Source: Siphonodentalium dalli
Taxonomy: Eukaryota > Mollusca > Scaphopoda > Gadilida > Siphonodentaliidae
Assembly: GCA_032622095.1 (NCBI GenBank)
Contig: CP136069.1
Location: 37,048,194 to 37,112,193 of the forward strand
DNA length: 64,000 bases
Direction: 5' to 3'
Of the stretch, positions 1-12,930 are shown piece after piece. Position numbers and translations under genes: made by a program. Under the pieces are notes generated by a model. That model saw only the letters and a program-made list of their open reading frames with translations. It ran no database searches and was not told the origin of the DNA. Position 1 is the stretch's first letter; the number at the start of each line of letters is the position of its first letter.

Positions 1-277
1 GATCACAAAAGTGCAAGAAAAATCAAAGGTTATGTGTTTACTTTTTTTAATAAATCCACACTGAATTGTGTTGAAATTGTACGACAGGGCTATCCCACAG
101 CTAAATTTTGACTGGAAAAAGCAAGAACTACAGCAGCTAGATAAATCAATTTCTCACTCACAAAAAAGTCCATTCCCCCATTAATTCACCAATTTAAATT
201 ATTCAGATATGATGTACAAATCAAATAAACACTATGTCATCCTTTAATATACGGTAGTCCACCTTTAATATTAAATA

Positions 278-1081
278 AGGCCAAAACAAAATGAATGCAT
301 GTTTCCCGTAACCCGACCCAAGTTCATTTTATTTGTTTTAAATAAAAAAAAATCTATAAACCGACCAACCACACTGATATTAACCAAACTATGTACGCGT
401 GGTTCCATTTTATCTGATTCACCTCGCGAGATAAATGATATCTTTGATATATTTATATATTTTTCGCAAAGTCACATCGTCACTCTTCAAACAGAAAGTC
501 AAATTACGACCGGACGCAATACAGGAAGATTACAGTTTATTGTTCCCCTTCGCTGACAGGAGGCACGTGTTGATATGGACTATTGTTGAGTGTACATGTA
601 TTTGAGCATAAAAAGCTGTGACTTATCAGACATGCGCAGTAGGAAGCTACAGCAGCCAGGGAATTGAATGGCGGCTATCACTAAAGTAAACAATGTACCC
701 CGACTCTTGATAACATTTCTTATCGTGGAGATATTTTTTTAAATACTGCTCACTGGGGACACAAAATTGTCATTCCCATTTTGTTGGCATCAAACCAGCT
801 GATTAAACTAGATATTTTATATCTAAGATATATTTACTGTTTGGTAAATAATTAAACTTATTTCGTAAAAATATATATAATTATATCTTGTTTCCATATA
901 TCAGTTTTATCACCAATTTGTTGGTTGCTCGGGTCATTGTATTGTGTTTGATGGTGATTAGGCATGGCCCACACGAGACTATACAAAATAAATGGAAAAA
1001 TAAAATAAAATGAAAAGCCTACCACCCGCCCCTATTTTTTATGTTTGATACGGGAAACATGCATTCATTTTGTTTTGGCCT
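278..1081. repeat. Inverted-repeat pair, 32 bp perfect arms
   Basis: Positions 278-309 and 1050-1081 are perfect reverse complements (arm starts AGGCCAAAACAAAATG). They enclose about 740 bp of AT-rich DNA with no convincing gene. Similarity stops abruptly outside both arms, as expected for terminal repeats of a small non-autonomous element, but I see no clear target-site duplication. The two short ORFs here start inside or beside the arms and look like chance frames. Confidence 0.6.
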
Positions 1082-1589
1082 GATTGCTGTAAAATTGTAT
1101 TCGATGAATACTTCGCGTTTATTTGATCATATGATAAAAGATTTCTCAAACTCGTTCTATTTTATACGTAATTTATCAACCTCGTCCACTGAATTCTATT
1201 TGAGCCTCAGTAGACCTCGGCTCAAATCTAATTTAGTGAACTTGGTTCATAAATTTTGTATAAAATAGAAACTCATGTGATATCATCTACTTGTATACTA
1301 ATCATATGTAACATACCGTGCTCTCAGGTGCCAATAATCATGATTGCCTGATAATCGTGATTGCAGGGATTTAGGCTGAATTTGATAATAGTGATGGCAA
1401 TTTTCAATTTTTGCTCTATGTCTCAAAGCCAAATAATAGCTATTGTTGGAAATTCTCTCCAAAATTAATAATAAGAGTACGAGGTAACTCCAACTTTTTA
1501 AAGTCAGCAGCCTATCGATGGTCATTGATGTCATTTCAGATTTACTTATATATGGCCGTGGATAAAGAACGGTATACATCTCTTTAGTA

Positions 1590-1815
1590 CCAAATGCTAA
1601 TGAGTGGTATACCACGCTTTAGCTACATGTATGTGGTCCTGATACGCTAATTAACAGTATACCGCTCTTTTAGCGTTTGGTGCTAAAGAACAGTATACCG
1701 GTACTGCTCTTTAGTGGCAAATGCTAAAAGGCAGTATACCATGCCTTAGCTACATGTATATGGGCCTGATACGCTAATGAACGGCATACTGCTCTTTAGC
1801 GTTTGGTGCTAAGGC
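1590..1815. repeat. Iterated palindromic repeat around GCTAAAGARCRGTATAC
   Basis: A motif of the form CTAAAGAAC-AGTATACC and its inverse alternate here, with a period near 127 bp (TTAGCTACATGTAT recurs at about 1618 and 1745). The stretch around 1680-1713 is itself almost a perfect palindrome. Related motifs reappear at 5320-5515, on the other side of the outer inverted repeat, so these may be the subterminal parts of one larger element. Confidence 0.6.
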
Positions 1816-2017
1816 CTAAAAAAAAATAACTTTGATTCCCCTAACCCGCCCGCACCTATTATTTTCGAAAATAAAAGAAAATAGCTGCCGACGCTGTTTG
1901 TCTCAGTTCGTCGCTTTATAATAGGCTCCGTTTCTAATGACTCGACGTCCGGACGCATTTCGTAAAATGGTGGCGCCCACGGAAAATAAAAAATACATCG
2001 TTTTCGTTTAAATCTTC

Positions 2018-4707
2018 TAGTGATGTACCGATAATCGTGAACGACAATCGGAATCCAGATTGTGGCCCATCGGATGGCAATCGGTATGCTCTGGTTTCAA
2101 CATCGGCATTTCCGATTGTCTAAATAGAAATCAGGTGCTTGTTTTTCTTCAATAAACTGTTTTAAATATGACGACGTTTTGTTGAATAAATGACCATTAA
2201 ACATGGGGAAAGTGATTTACCAAACACAAACTTGATATACAGCCATCTCCCCTTCAATACAACGGCCGTACCTGGGTCTATGTTTGAACAATATATTACA
2301 GTGGGGATCGCCGGGAAGAACGCGACACTTTGGGTTAGAGCCAGGCTGCGATGATGACGCCGTGATAGCGCGTAATCATAAATTATATGATGATGTACAC
2401 ATATTACATATCATGGGACTCCTGTAGTATGTACGCCGATACGTAACTTTATTGTTCGTCAACGTGTAGACATTTTGAGTTATGTGTGTCAGACTATAAA
2501 AAATCAAAATGTATGCATACGCAGCACAACAAATCTATCTATATAGTACACACAGCGTAAAACAGGTATAAACTGTAGAAACCGAAAGTGCATTCACGTG
2601 ACATATAATTGCGCAGCTGACTTCACTGTATGTTCAATTAAATTGAGCATATTATAACATGTGTACCAGTTATCAGGACGCAGGAATAAAAACTGCACAA
2701 GCATTAAGGGCGCGTACACATGACGGGCAAGAAAATATCAGGTATGCCCCATGTGACTTACTTGACCAATGAAATAAATAATACTAGAAAATATCCGACG
2801 AAGACAGCGCGCTGATATTTTATCGCCAGTTGGTGATATGTGTTCACCTTCATTGGTGGCCATCGGTATCCGTTAACTAATCTCTATAAGGGACATGCTG
2901 GTAACCGTTCACGCATTCGAGTTATGATCCATCAATATTATCGCCTGTTTCAACAATTGACTTCGTAATTCCATTTTGGATTGTTTGACATAATCGCTGA
3001 GCTATTATATGGATATGTGTGGACACATATATCTTTTGACGGTTTCCGCTGACGGAGGATGTCCGTGGATTTCCAACTTCACCCCTCTTGAATGATGAAT
3101 CGGGCCAAAGACCCAATATAACATAATTTAATTTGCACACCTTCCATCGTCTTTGAATTTCCCAACTGGTACTTCACATGTCTTGAATTTTGACTGGACA
3201 CCGGGGAGGGAGGGCCTAGAAGAAATTCCAAACCAATATTTTGACCAAAGTACGAAGGAATGCAAATGTTGGTCTAAAAACACTAATTCCACATACATTA
3301 ATGGTTGAAAAATCAGACTCAATTTCAAACCATTGTTGGTGTGAAATTTCCAACTAATATTGTTTCCAACTGGTGAAAACTTTGGCCATATTTGGCGGGG
3401 GTCTCATGTCCCCACATGCACCCATGTAAGTTCGGTAACGTAGTGTACACCACAGCCCCACGAACCAAGAAACAATCTCCTGAAAACTTCATATGGGGTC
3501 TCAATGGGGGTGGGGTCATCCGATTTGCCACAAAACGATAATAACATTTGTCACCTCACATATGCATACACTATGAAATTATAACATTTTCAAATTTCAA
3601 ATAACGTGACCACTTTCTCATTATGCAGAATGTCTTTATGCATGAGATCAGCAACGTTGCTACAGGTCGGTGGGTGCCTAATCCCACCCGACTTCGGTAA
3701 TACATGTCAACAGTTGGAAATTTCACAAAGCTATGCATTGCCAAAATGGACTATAGGTTATTTACCGGACGCAATTCACTTGAACCAGCATGACTAATAC
3801 TGTTCTGATTGATCTCAATCAACGCCGTCTAAACCGCCGCGTTCTCACGGGCGTAATCTTTGCCGCAAGAAAATATCAGTGTGCAATTTGACCTGATATT
3901 TTCTTGCAGATATTTTCTTGCAGCTTCATGTGTACGCGCCCTAATAGTCAGATATTAAAAAGAATTAAAGAAATTTATTTATTAATTTTACTATATATCT
4001 AATTAATATTTTCAAAGTCTTTCACCCAACACAACTTTCCATTAATGATTAACTTTAAATATTCGAAGAGAATGTCATTCCATCCAGTCAGCCTCGTGTG
4101 ACGTCACGTATAGGTCACCACCAATGATTATTTTGATGACCATGCCGAAATCGACAATCAAATCGTGTCTGCGAAATTGACATGAACATGGTGTAACTTG
4201 CACCTAGTTCAGTCGGGTCATTTCCTTTGATGTGATGTCTTTGAATTGGGATCAAAGAAAAATGCCGTTTGATGAATTGTTATCAAAAACGGGCCGTGGA
4301 TATGTCGTCATGTACGTGGCTACATCAAACTTTCAAACTATTTGTTGTGGAATAGCCTAGAATACATGGGTAAGTTAATGCATTGCATCGTCGATTCGTC
4401 GATACAATACATAAGTTACAATAAATACACCGAGGCCCCGTACTACAGCCTCTGCAGGACATGTGCCTGTATTCGATCACAAGTCCGCCCATACCTACCT
4501 ATATACTTACCCAAACGTATATATACTTATGTATACTGTGCACTGGCATATTACTACGGTTGTTGCTTGCTTCTAATTCTAAGTATTATATAACACATAT
4601 AATATATTCTGGTATAATTATTACAATATAAATCGGAATCGGCCGATTGTGATCTCAAATAATCGGCAATCGGCGCAAGGCTCTATTTGACAATCGGCTC
4701 ATCACTA
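2018..4707. mobile_element. hAT-like non-autonomous DNA transposon, 2690 bp
   Basis: The left end TAGTGATGTACCGATAATCG and the inverse of the right end (TAGTGATGAGCCGATTG) form terminal inverted repeats. They are flanked by a perfect 8-bp target-site duplication, AAATCTTC, at 2010-2017 and 4708-4715. An 8-bp duplication and TAGTGATG-type ends are hallmarks of the hAT superfamily. Subterminal regions at both ends are rich in short ATCGG/CCGAT motifs, which in hAT elements often serve as transposase sites. No hAT transposase ORF remains. A second element (2707-3942) is nested inside. Confidence 0.85.
2707..3942 (+). mobile_element. Non-autonomous DNA transposon (MITE-like) copy 1
   Basis: The left end AGGGCGCGTACACATGACGG pairs with the inverse of the right end, which reads AGGGCGCGTACACATGAAGC; both continue into CAAGAAAATATC. 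The right end carries a duplicated CAAGAAAATATCTG block. A second copy lies at about 8977-13919 in the opposite orientation and matches in interior sequence. Flanks are ATTA on the left and AATA on the right, so a TTAA-type duplication is possible but not intact. Short ORFs inside have no recognisable domain. Confidence 0.8.
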
Positions 4708-4810
4708 AAATCTTCCATCAAAACAGGAATATTCACCTATGTCATGGCGTCACAAACCATGGTTAGCAGCAGTGTGTTAGGGCTAAAGTTTCTAAAATGT
4801 TCTCTCTCTC

Positions 4811-5047
4811 ATGGACGCGGTAAACAAATTTACCGTAGTTTCACATGATAAGAAGTTTTTACACGTGTTTCAAGAACACCATACGGGTTTTGCGGACAAC
4901 AGTGTCGTTAAATGTAGTTTGGACTTGGATTCAAAGGAAACGTTTAACGTTGAAAAGGAGTGTTTTGTTGGCGATATTTTAAACACTTATAAAGTGAAAA
5001 TGGTAGCATATGTTGGTATAGGATATTTTTGTTTGAATTGGTATTGA
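4811..5047 (+). other. Unassigned 78-codon ORF
   Basis: An ATG-started frame follows the hAT-like element and is followed by an AATAAA-like string at about 5086. Its composition is more protein-like than neighbouring frames (balanced charged residues, few repeats), but no family is recognised. It lies inside the outer inverted-repeat element, so it may be a remnant of that element's gene or simply chance. Confidence 0.2.
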
Positions 5048-5322
5048 ATATTTACTTTTTATTGTACTTTGTGATTTTAAATACAAATAAATACTATGCT
5101 ATTCTATTTTATGCCTTGTGAAGTTGTGTCTTGCTGATATCCTTCCAATATCATAATATGATGCTCCCAGATTCAAATCACACCTGACATGTATATATAC
5201 ATGGGAAAGTGAGAACTTTTGGGAGATTTCAAAAAAAAAAAATCAAAAAAAAATATCCCGCCCGCCCGCACCTATATTGTTCAGCTCCGTTAGGGGAAAC
5301 AAAGGTATTTTTTTTTAGGCCT

Positions 5323-5515
5323 AAAGAACGGTATACTAGCTGCTCTTTAGCAGTAGGTGTTAAAGAGCGGTCCATGTTGGATGAGCAGCACGTGTGTTGC
5401 CAAGATATTCTGCGCATTGCGCCAATGTATAACGTTATAATCAGTATTGCTCTTTACTATAATATAGTTTTTAGCCCTCATCGCTAAAGAGAGGTATAAC
5501 GTTCTTTATCCCTCA
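5323..5515. repeat. GTATAC/CTAAAGA palindromic repeats, right-hand set
   Basis: The motifs AAAGAACGGTATAC, GCTCTTTAGC and GCTAAAGAGAGGTATAAC occur here in alternating orientation. They match the set at 1590-1815 on the far side of the outer inverted repeat. Confidence 0.5.
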
Positions 5516-6452
5516 GTGATAGGATAGGATAGGATATTTTATTTAAATATACACATATTAATGCATAATACATTTGACAAATATTATGTTGTATATTCGA
5601 GGGGTGGCATAGTCAGGCTAGACTGTCTTACTGCCACCCTGTATACCGTTTTTTAGCCACCCCGTTTACTTAATTTGAATGCATGTAAATGCCACCGAGT
5701 AAAATGCCATGTATTATAGTATATGTCAGTTTATACCGGTATTGTGCATGGAGAACAAATCTATCTTCAGCATCGATAAAGAACTGCACATGCAACTGCA
5801 TATGCACCAGCCTTGACCAAATTCACAAATTAAAATTGCGCAAAATTGCCAAATTTTAAACTAAGCAAAATGTAATTATGCGCGGATTTAAATATGAACA
5901 ACGAATTCACCCGATCGCAATGTTGTCGCAGATGAGTGTAGCGTGGGTTGTTCTTAAACCATGGTTAACCTCCTGATTGCTACTGTACGATCTTTCTTCT
6001 GACTGCAATTCCGTCGAAAGTGGAGGTAACAAAGGATACGATACGATTTCGCATCTAAAATCAAACAGCACTTGATATTATTTTACGGAAATCGCTCCAC
6101 TTACGATTGCATCGTGGACGTACCCTAAGTTTTATGCCATAGCATTGAATTTTCTAGACTATTGGACATTTTCCTAATTTCGCGTGCTGAAAATTTTGCA
6201 CATGTTTGACACCCATCATTTAAATTTTTACCAAAAATGTTTACTTAAGTCACAACTTTTAATAAACTGTACTGAAGACAATTGTATTATTCCATACTTT
6301 CACAACCAGCTTATCACCATGAAATCCATGTTATAATCTTCGCCGGTGTGTTTTCTAGCACTGAAATTCTGAATATCATTAGAAAAGTTAACAACTTTTT
6401 CGACAATGAGTTTCCGGTTTGTCGATAAAACTTTCGGTCGTTGTTACAAACA
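5516..6452. other. Non-coding spacer with possible retroposon 3' tail
   Basis: The stretch opens with repeated GATAG/GGATA pentamers followed by AT-rich sequence. Read on the minus strand this looks like a retroposon 3' end with a (TATCC)n tail, although no body is identified. The rest shows no gene or clear repeat. Confidence 0.3.
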
Positions 6453-6819
6453 CCGGTGTTCTAAAATATAAGTATGGTTGTAAAATAAGTATGGTTTTTG
6501 CGTCTGCGCATGTTCACTCCTCCCACAAACCGTAGGTCGCGCCTCGGTGGGAAACAGTGTCACCAAAGAGTGGGTGTTAAGCACCGATCATCAAACAAGT
6601 GAAAATATTAATTTCCACAACAAAATTTACTGTGTCAACACAAGAATTTATGGCATTCTTGTCCACAATTATTTTATATTCTACATTAGACTCTCTCTGC
6701 GTCCGCATTGATTTATAAATATATTTATACGGATATATACATACATGTGCGTCTATACTATTGACCCGACAAATTTGTTTGGCTGTTCGTAAAATACATA
6801 TTTATTTTTTTTCTGACAA

Positions 6820-8976
6820 ATAAGTATGGTTTGCATATGTCAAATGTGCGTGAATTAATTGCTGGAGAGAGGTTAGCAGTTTAGTGATTGTTTTTATCAA
6901 TGTTAATACAAACAGAAATACCACTAAGGATATACGTTAACCGACATCTTTTCGGTTGCAAAACATGTATTGATTTTTCTGACAAATAAGTATGGTTGTC
7001 AAATGGATATGATTGGAGGGCGGATTAGCAGTGATGCATGATGTTGGTAAAGATAACCATGTAGGCCTATACAACAAAAACATTTGGGAATAAAATTGCT
7101 CATAGTAGCTTACTTTACAATTCTTAAGGCTTAACATTGACACGACATATCCTTTTCGTTCGCAAAATAAGTAGTCCTATTGATTGACAAATAAGTATTG
7201 GTTGACAAATAAGTATGGTTGTAAAAATAGCTATGTATATATGTGGCTGGAGAGCGAATTAGCAGGGATGATGTCGGTCGAGAATACCACACAAAAAGAA
7301 CATTTTGGAATAAAACCGCATACTATTTTACAAATGTCACAAGGCTTGTAACATTGACCCAACATTCTTTCGTTCACAAAATAAGTATTGATTGACAAAT
7401 AAGTATGGTTGTCAAATAGCTAGGTACCTTTATATGGTTCGAGAGCGGATTAGCAGGGATGATGTTGGTCGAAATTACCACACAAAAAGAATATTTGGGA
7501 ATAGAAGTGGATACTTATTTTACAAATGTCTTAATGCTTGTAACAATATTTATGGGAAGCCAAAGCGCAAATAAGGACATTAATTTTTTTTTAAAGCATT
7601 ACCTGACACACCTGTTGATATTGGCAGAGTCCACAACACATTAGAGTCCACCACACAGGGGAAGACTATTTTATTTTTGAGGGAAGATCTATATTGATGG
7701 GGCATGAAATATACATGAGTTAAAGCACAAATATTTTAGCTTAATTACAAATATCTGCGCTTAAACACAACTATTTTTGCATATCTCAAATAATTGCGCT
7801 TAAGATAAAATATTGACCCGACATTTTTTTGTATTGATTTTTCTAATAAGTATGGTTGTCAAATGGGTAGACGTACCGGAGAGCGGAATAGCAGATAAGA
7901 TGCTGGTCAAGATTATCACACAAAAAATAACATTTGGGAATCGCGCGTTATGTATACTTTTTAGGTTTGGTGTGTATGTATCTATATGTTTAATTAGATG
8001 TTTCTTCTCTTCCAGACGAAGTTTATACAACGCTGGGGACATCAGATATATACATGTGATCAGAGACGCTAAAACACAAGATCCAACAAATTGAATTATA
8101 TATGGAAAATGAACAATATTATGCTTCAAATTTCAGGAATGAATTGTGTTTTATTCGTCTTTATTGTGTGTTATTCGAAGTTCAAAATAGATCATTCCAT
8201 ACACAAATTGCATCTGATTTCTGTGTTAATCCAATTTAGTTATTAATTAATGCCCCACGAACAACACATGGAACGGCTTACAAATCTGAATGTCGTGACT
8301 TTGTCGTTGGTTTGTTTTTTAATTTGTAAGTAAAATAAGTATTGCTTTTTCTGACAATAAGTATGGTTGTGAAATAGCTCCGTATGGTTGGAGAGCGGAT
8401 TATCGGGGATGATGGGAGTCATCTTTTAAGATTATCATACTAAAAGAACATCTGCAGCAGAAATGCATACCGATTTTACAATTGTTTTAAGGCTTCTAAC
8501 ATTATAAACATGACATTTTTTCGATTGTAAAATAAGTATTGATTTTTTTTTTGGACAAATAAGTATGGTTGTCAAATAGCTATATATGTATGGTTGGAAA
8601 GCGGATTAGCAGGGATGATGTTGGCCGAGACTCTTACCCGAAAAGAACATTTAGAAATAGAACTGCATTCGTATTTCACAATTGTTTTAAGGCTTCTAAC
8701 ATTGACATGACATTTGTTCGTTTGCAAAATAAGTATCGATTTTGTAACAAATAAGTATGGTTGTCTAATATGTATGTATATATATGTATAACTGGTTGGG
8801 CAAGTGTTACATGAATGAATTGATCGATACGAAAATAACATTTGGAAAGATACCATACACAATAAGTCTTGATTTTTTTCTGACAAATAAGTATATATGG
8901 CTGTGAAATGGATATGACTGCCATGGAGAGCGGTTTGGGATGATGTTGGTCGAGATTATCACACAAAAATAACATT
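6820..8976 (+). repeat. ~200-bp satellite array, left block
   Basis: Divergent tandem units carry, in order: ACAAATAAGTATGGTTGTCA, a GGAGAGCGGATTAGCAGGGA block, GATGTTGGTCGAGATTA, CACAAAAAGAACATTTGG, TTTACAATTGTTTTAAGGC and a TTCGTTTGCAAAATAAGTAT block. Spacing of the first block is about 200 bp (for example near 6984, 7200, 7397, 8551, 8747). Short ORFs here are repeat-derived. The array is broken at 8976 by the nested MITE and LINE and resumes at 13920. Confidence 0.85.
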
Positions 8977-8984
8977 TATGGTGC

Positions 8985-11900
8985 GTTAAGTAAGTAATGC
9001 TTTATTCCCAGCCAATTGGTAATTTGGTACATGAGAAAACATATAATACACTATGTACAAATGAGAACACTCCGGTCCAAATATTTGAAAATACACATGC
9101 AAACAGTAAATACTGAAAAACAATCATCACACCCAATATATAACAACAATTATGCATACATACACACATACAATTATATATATGCGTGAAACTATCTGTA
9201 CTTCCTTAAATAATTACAACATAAAAAAGGACTGTTAAATGTATAGCAGAACTTTCGCTTATAAGAATATGAGACTATTAAATGCATTTTAATAGAAATT
9301 TGAAAGCAAATTATTCAACATTTATAAAAATGCAATTAGGTTTCGTTCTATTAAATTTTGTTGTATATATTAATATCTGCGTGAGTTATGTGGGAGAAAA
9401 AACAAAAACAAAAACAAAAACAAACAAACAAACAAACAAACAAAACAAACAGTTGGAACCGTTATCGAATTTTGTTCAATCCAATTTTGATGAAAGTCGA
9501 CAGTTTGCGGAGCTTTATCGTGTCGTCAGAGTTCAATAAATTGTAGAAAGTGTCTCTCGATGGGCTAGTCAATTGCCATTTGTCGAAGTATTTAGCTCTA
9601 AGCTCATTTAATTCTGGACAGACCATTACAAAATGAAATTCATCGCACATGGTGGCACCGCATAGTTTACATGAGCTATCTGGTGACTTCCCTTTTGATT
9701 TGGTCTTAGATCTAGACCATTTCATAGTTTCCACACCCAACCTGTGATTCGTTGTACGCATTCGCTGTATAGGAATAATATCATTGAAGGGAAGTTCAAT
9801 ATAATAACGATTAAGTGATGGGGATTCCTTCAACATACGATAGAATTCTCCACGTGAGGATTTCGATATGTCATTATTCCATTGACATACAAATTGGTTC
9901 AGTAGTTTACCATGTATAGCTTGAAGCATACCATTTGTAATTGGTGACTGTGTTTTCCAGCTAACCTCGCAATCTGCGCGGACAAAAATATCATTCATGG
10001 TATTTATATATCGTATATCTTTGCCTCCATCTTTAATAGCTAATATTAGCTTGTAGAGAGTAAGTGGCAAGCATGTCTCTTTCTTCAGTAAACGACCCCA
10101 GTATGCGATCATTCTCTTTTCAATTTCGATACGCAAGGGCCATCTTCCCAGTTCACCATATACGATATAATTTGGTGTGCTCATCTTCATGTTTGTCAAA
10201 AGCTTGCAAAATTTTAGGTGAACGGCTTCAATAGCACGGGTATTTTCAAAGCCCCATATTTCGCACCCATACAATAAAATAGGTTGTATAAGGTAGTCAA
10301 ATAGTTTTAGCGCCAAATCTACAGGAATTTGGAGATTTCTCACCTTGGACAGAAGTCCGTACATAGCTTTTGTCGATTTAATTTTTATCGACTTGATTGC
10401 TTGGCAAAATCGGCCATTATAAAATAACACAATGCCCAAATAAGGGAAGCGCTCAACTATTTCCAGTTTATCATTAGATAGTGTGAATGTTGGAGAGGAT
10501 CTAACTTTTTTGTTACTGAAAATCATTATCTTGGTCTTTTGAGTGTTTACCTTGAGCTCCCATGAATCAGAGTAGTCTGAGAACGCATCGAGGATGCGTT
10601 GCATATCGTGCGGATTATCCGCAAACAAGACGGTGTCATCGGCATATAAGATGCACCATAATTTCAGATAAGTCTGCAGTTCGCTAAAAATACGATCATT
10701 AAGATAGTTCAATCCGTCTATAGCACAACTTTCCAAAAAGTCTTCAAGATCATTTAGATAGATAGAAAATAATAGGGGTGACAGGTTTTCACCTTGTTTA
10801 ACCCCTGTACAACAGACAAAATAGTCAGTCATACGAGCATTACTAAGAACGCATGATTTAGTAACACGATACATGCTTCGGATTATATTGAATATCTTTC
10901 CGTTGATTCCCGTTCTCAGAAACTTGACCCACAAACCCTCTCGCCAAACTGTATCAAATGCTTTCTTGAAATCAACAAAAGTACAATATAATTTCCTCCC
11001 TCCACGTAAATAAATCTCAGTCAAGCTGTACAAAACGAAAATGTTGTCTATTGTTGAACGACCCTTTCTGAACCCCGCCTGGTTGTCATTAAGCAATTTA
11101 TTCCTCTCAACATAAATTCCAAGGCGTCGATTCAAAACACCGGTGAATAGTTTGCCAATACAACTCAGCAAAGTGATGCCTCTGTAAGAATTTGGGTCGC
11201 TTCTACATCCTTTATTCTTGTAAAGAGGCATTATCATACCCGTTCCCCAAACATTTGGAAATAGACCTGAATCTAGTACTAAATTGAAAAATCGAGAATA
11301 GAAAGGTAGAAGAATATCTATTGTGGACTTAATATAACGGTTACATACCTGATCAACACCAGCAGCTTTATTAATTTTCAGAGATTTAGCACCATCTAGA
11401 ATCTCGTGTACTGAAATCGGCGAATTTAGGTCAATGTCGTAACTGTTCAGGTCATACATACTTTCTATTAAGGCTGATAAATTAGAGTCACTGCTTTTAT
11501 GTTCATTCAGTGTTTTAAAATGGCAGAATAACTTTTCAAGGTCAATTGGATCGCGTGTTGCTCGCACACTGTTGTTACCAGTAGTGAACTTTTTAAACGT
11601 TTTCCAGAAACAATCAGGTGACTTTTTCGGAATTTCCCTCAATTCTTGGTTGCACTTTTCTAACATCGTAGCTCGTTTTGTATCCATAGTTCGTTTATAT
11701 GCCTTACTGGATGTTCTCAATTTATTTCTATAATATGAAGATTTGCATACATAATACTTCTTTCGGGCTCTATTGAATGCCTTGCGCTTACGACGACACT
11801 CTGAGTCAAACCACTTCTTGTTACATTTCAATGTTTTCATATGTCGCGGTTTATGGTTGTTGCTGTAAGAGCCAAAAGTGTTAGCGGCCTCGTCTGTAAG

Positions 11901-12930
11901 TATTCTACCAAGATATTCTGAAAAGTTATCAACACCAATCTGAGTCGGAGATTTCTCAACCACTTCAAATTTGGATTCCAGCTCCGATGAACGCGTTTCA
12001 ACTCGGCTGATGTACTCACGCGCTTTTGTGTCATCCCAAGGCTTAATTTTTTGTTTCATTACCTGGCCACATACTTCGTCTTCGTGTAATTCATTTGGGG
12101 GAGTTACCGTCTTTAATGGTACTTTAAATTCCAAGCTGACACCGCAGTGTACATCTGAGTAAAGACAAGAAAATGCTAGTATTTCAAATTCATACACACG
12201 TACAAATGCAGCTTTAGAAGCTATTGCATAGTCAACTAAGCTGGCATCTCTACATGTGCGTTTTCCAATTCCCTTATCTTTGCCAACTCGACCATTTACA
12301 ATATACATATTAGTAAAGCTACATGTATCGATTAATCTATATCCATATGTGTTGGGCTTTCCCGTATCCTCGCTTGATCGCATCGGTATGGAGATGTCGG
12401 ATTCGAAATCGTCATCAAACATATACTCATCTAATACGGTACTTACCCCTCTGCCATGAGCGATTTTGTTATCGTCAATATGGTCGTTTAATAAAGCGGT
12501 TCGCGCGTTAAAATCGCCCATTAGGAGAATGGCTGGGCTAATTTCGCGCAATCGAATGATCTCTAATTGCAGATCGGAATGCCAATTATTATTAGCATAT
12601 TTTGTATTTTCAGGGGGTATATACACTGCCCCTATAACCAGACACATGTCGCTATTTTGCTTAGGCAGCGAAACTGTAGCCCACAAAACGTTAAGAAGCT
12701 CGCTGCTAATAGTGTTAGCACACAAACTGGAGGACTTTTTCGCAGCTATTAATATACCACCAGCGCGACTATGGCTTACAGTTGGCTTACATACATTTGA
12801 TATAATTTCAAAGTTTGGAATATCAACTGTTTCCTCGGCAAAAAGTTTCGTTTCCGACAGGCATACTATGTCATACCCCTTTAAGAGTGACAGAAACTCG
12901 GGGTAATGCAGGCGCTTCCGTAAGCCTCCC
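8985..12930 (-). mobile_element. Non-LTR retrotransposon (LINE), slightly 5'-truncated
   Basis: On the minus strand the element runs from about 12930 (5') to about 8985 (3'). It has one long open frame, a roughly 475-bp 3' untranslated region with a (GTTTT)n-like stretch at 9400-9450, and a short ACTT-repeat tail (TTAAGTAAGTAA on the + strand). The 5' border falls directly against the MITE terminal repeat. No ORF1 is present and the first coding residues are missing, as expected for incomplete reverse transcription. No clear target-site duplication is seen. Confidence 0.8.

Larger units (their letters stand above)
1812..5322. mobile_element. Outer inverted-repeat element enclosing the hAT-like insertion
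   Basis: AGGCCTAAAAAAAAATA... at 1812-1845 is matched in inverse orientation at 5289-5322, with a few substitutions. The arms are about 34 bp. Once the 2018-4707 insertion is removed, only about 0.8 kb lies between them. Both arms adjoin GTATAC/CTAAAGA palindromic repeats. No transposase is recognised, so this is probably a non-autonomous element; the family is unknown. Confidence 0.5.

Noticed and set aside
12466-12906. 146-codon + strand ORF opposite the LINE endonuclease
   Set aside because: Shadow of the LINE ORF2 on the opposite strand; no domain of its own.
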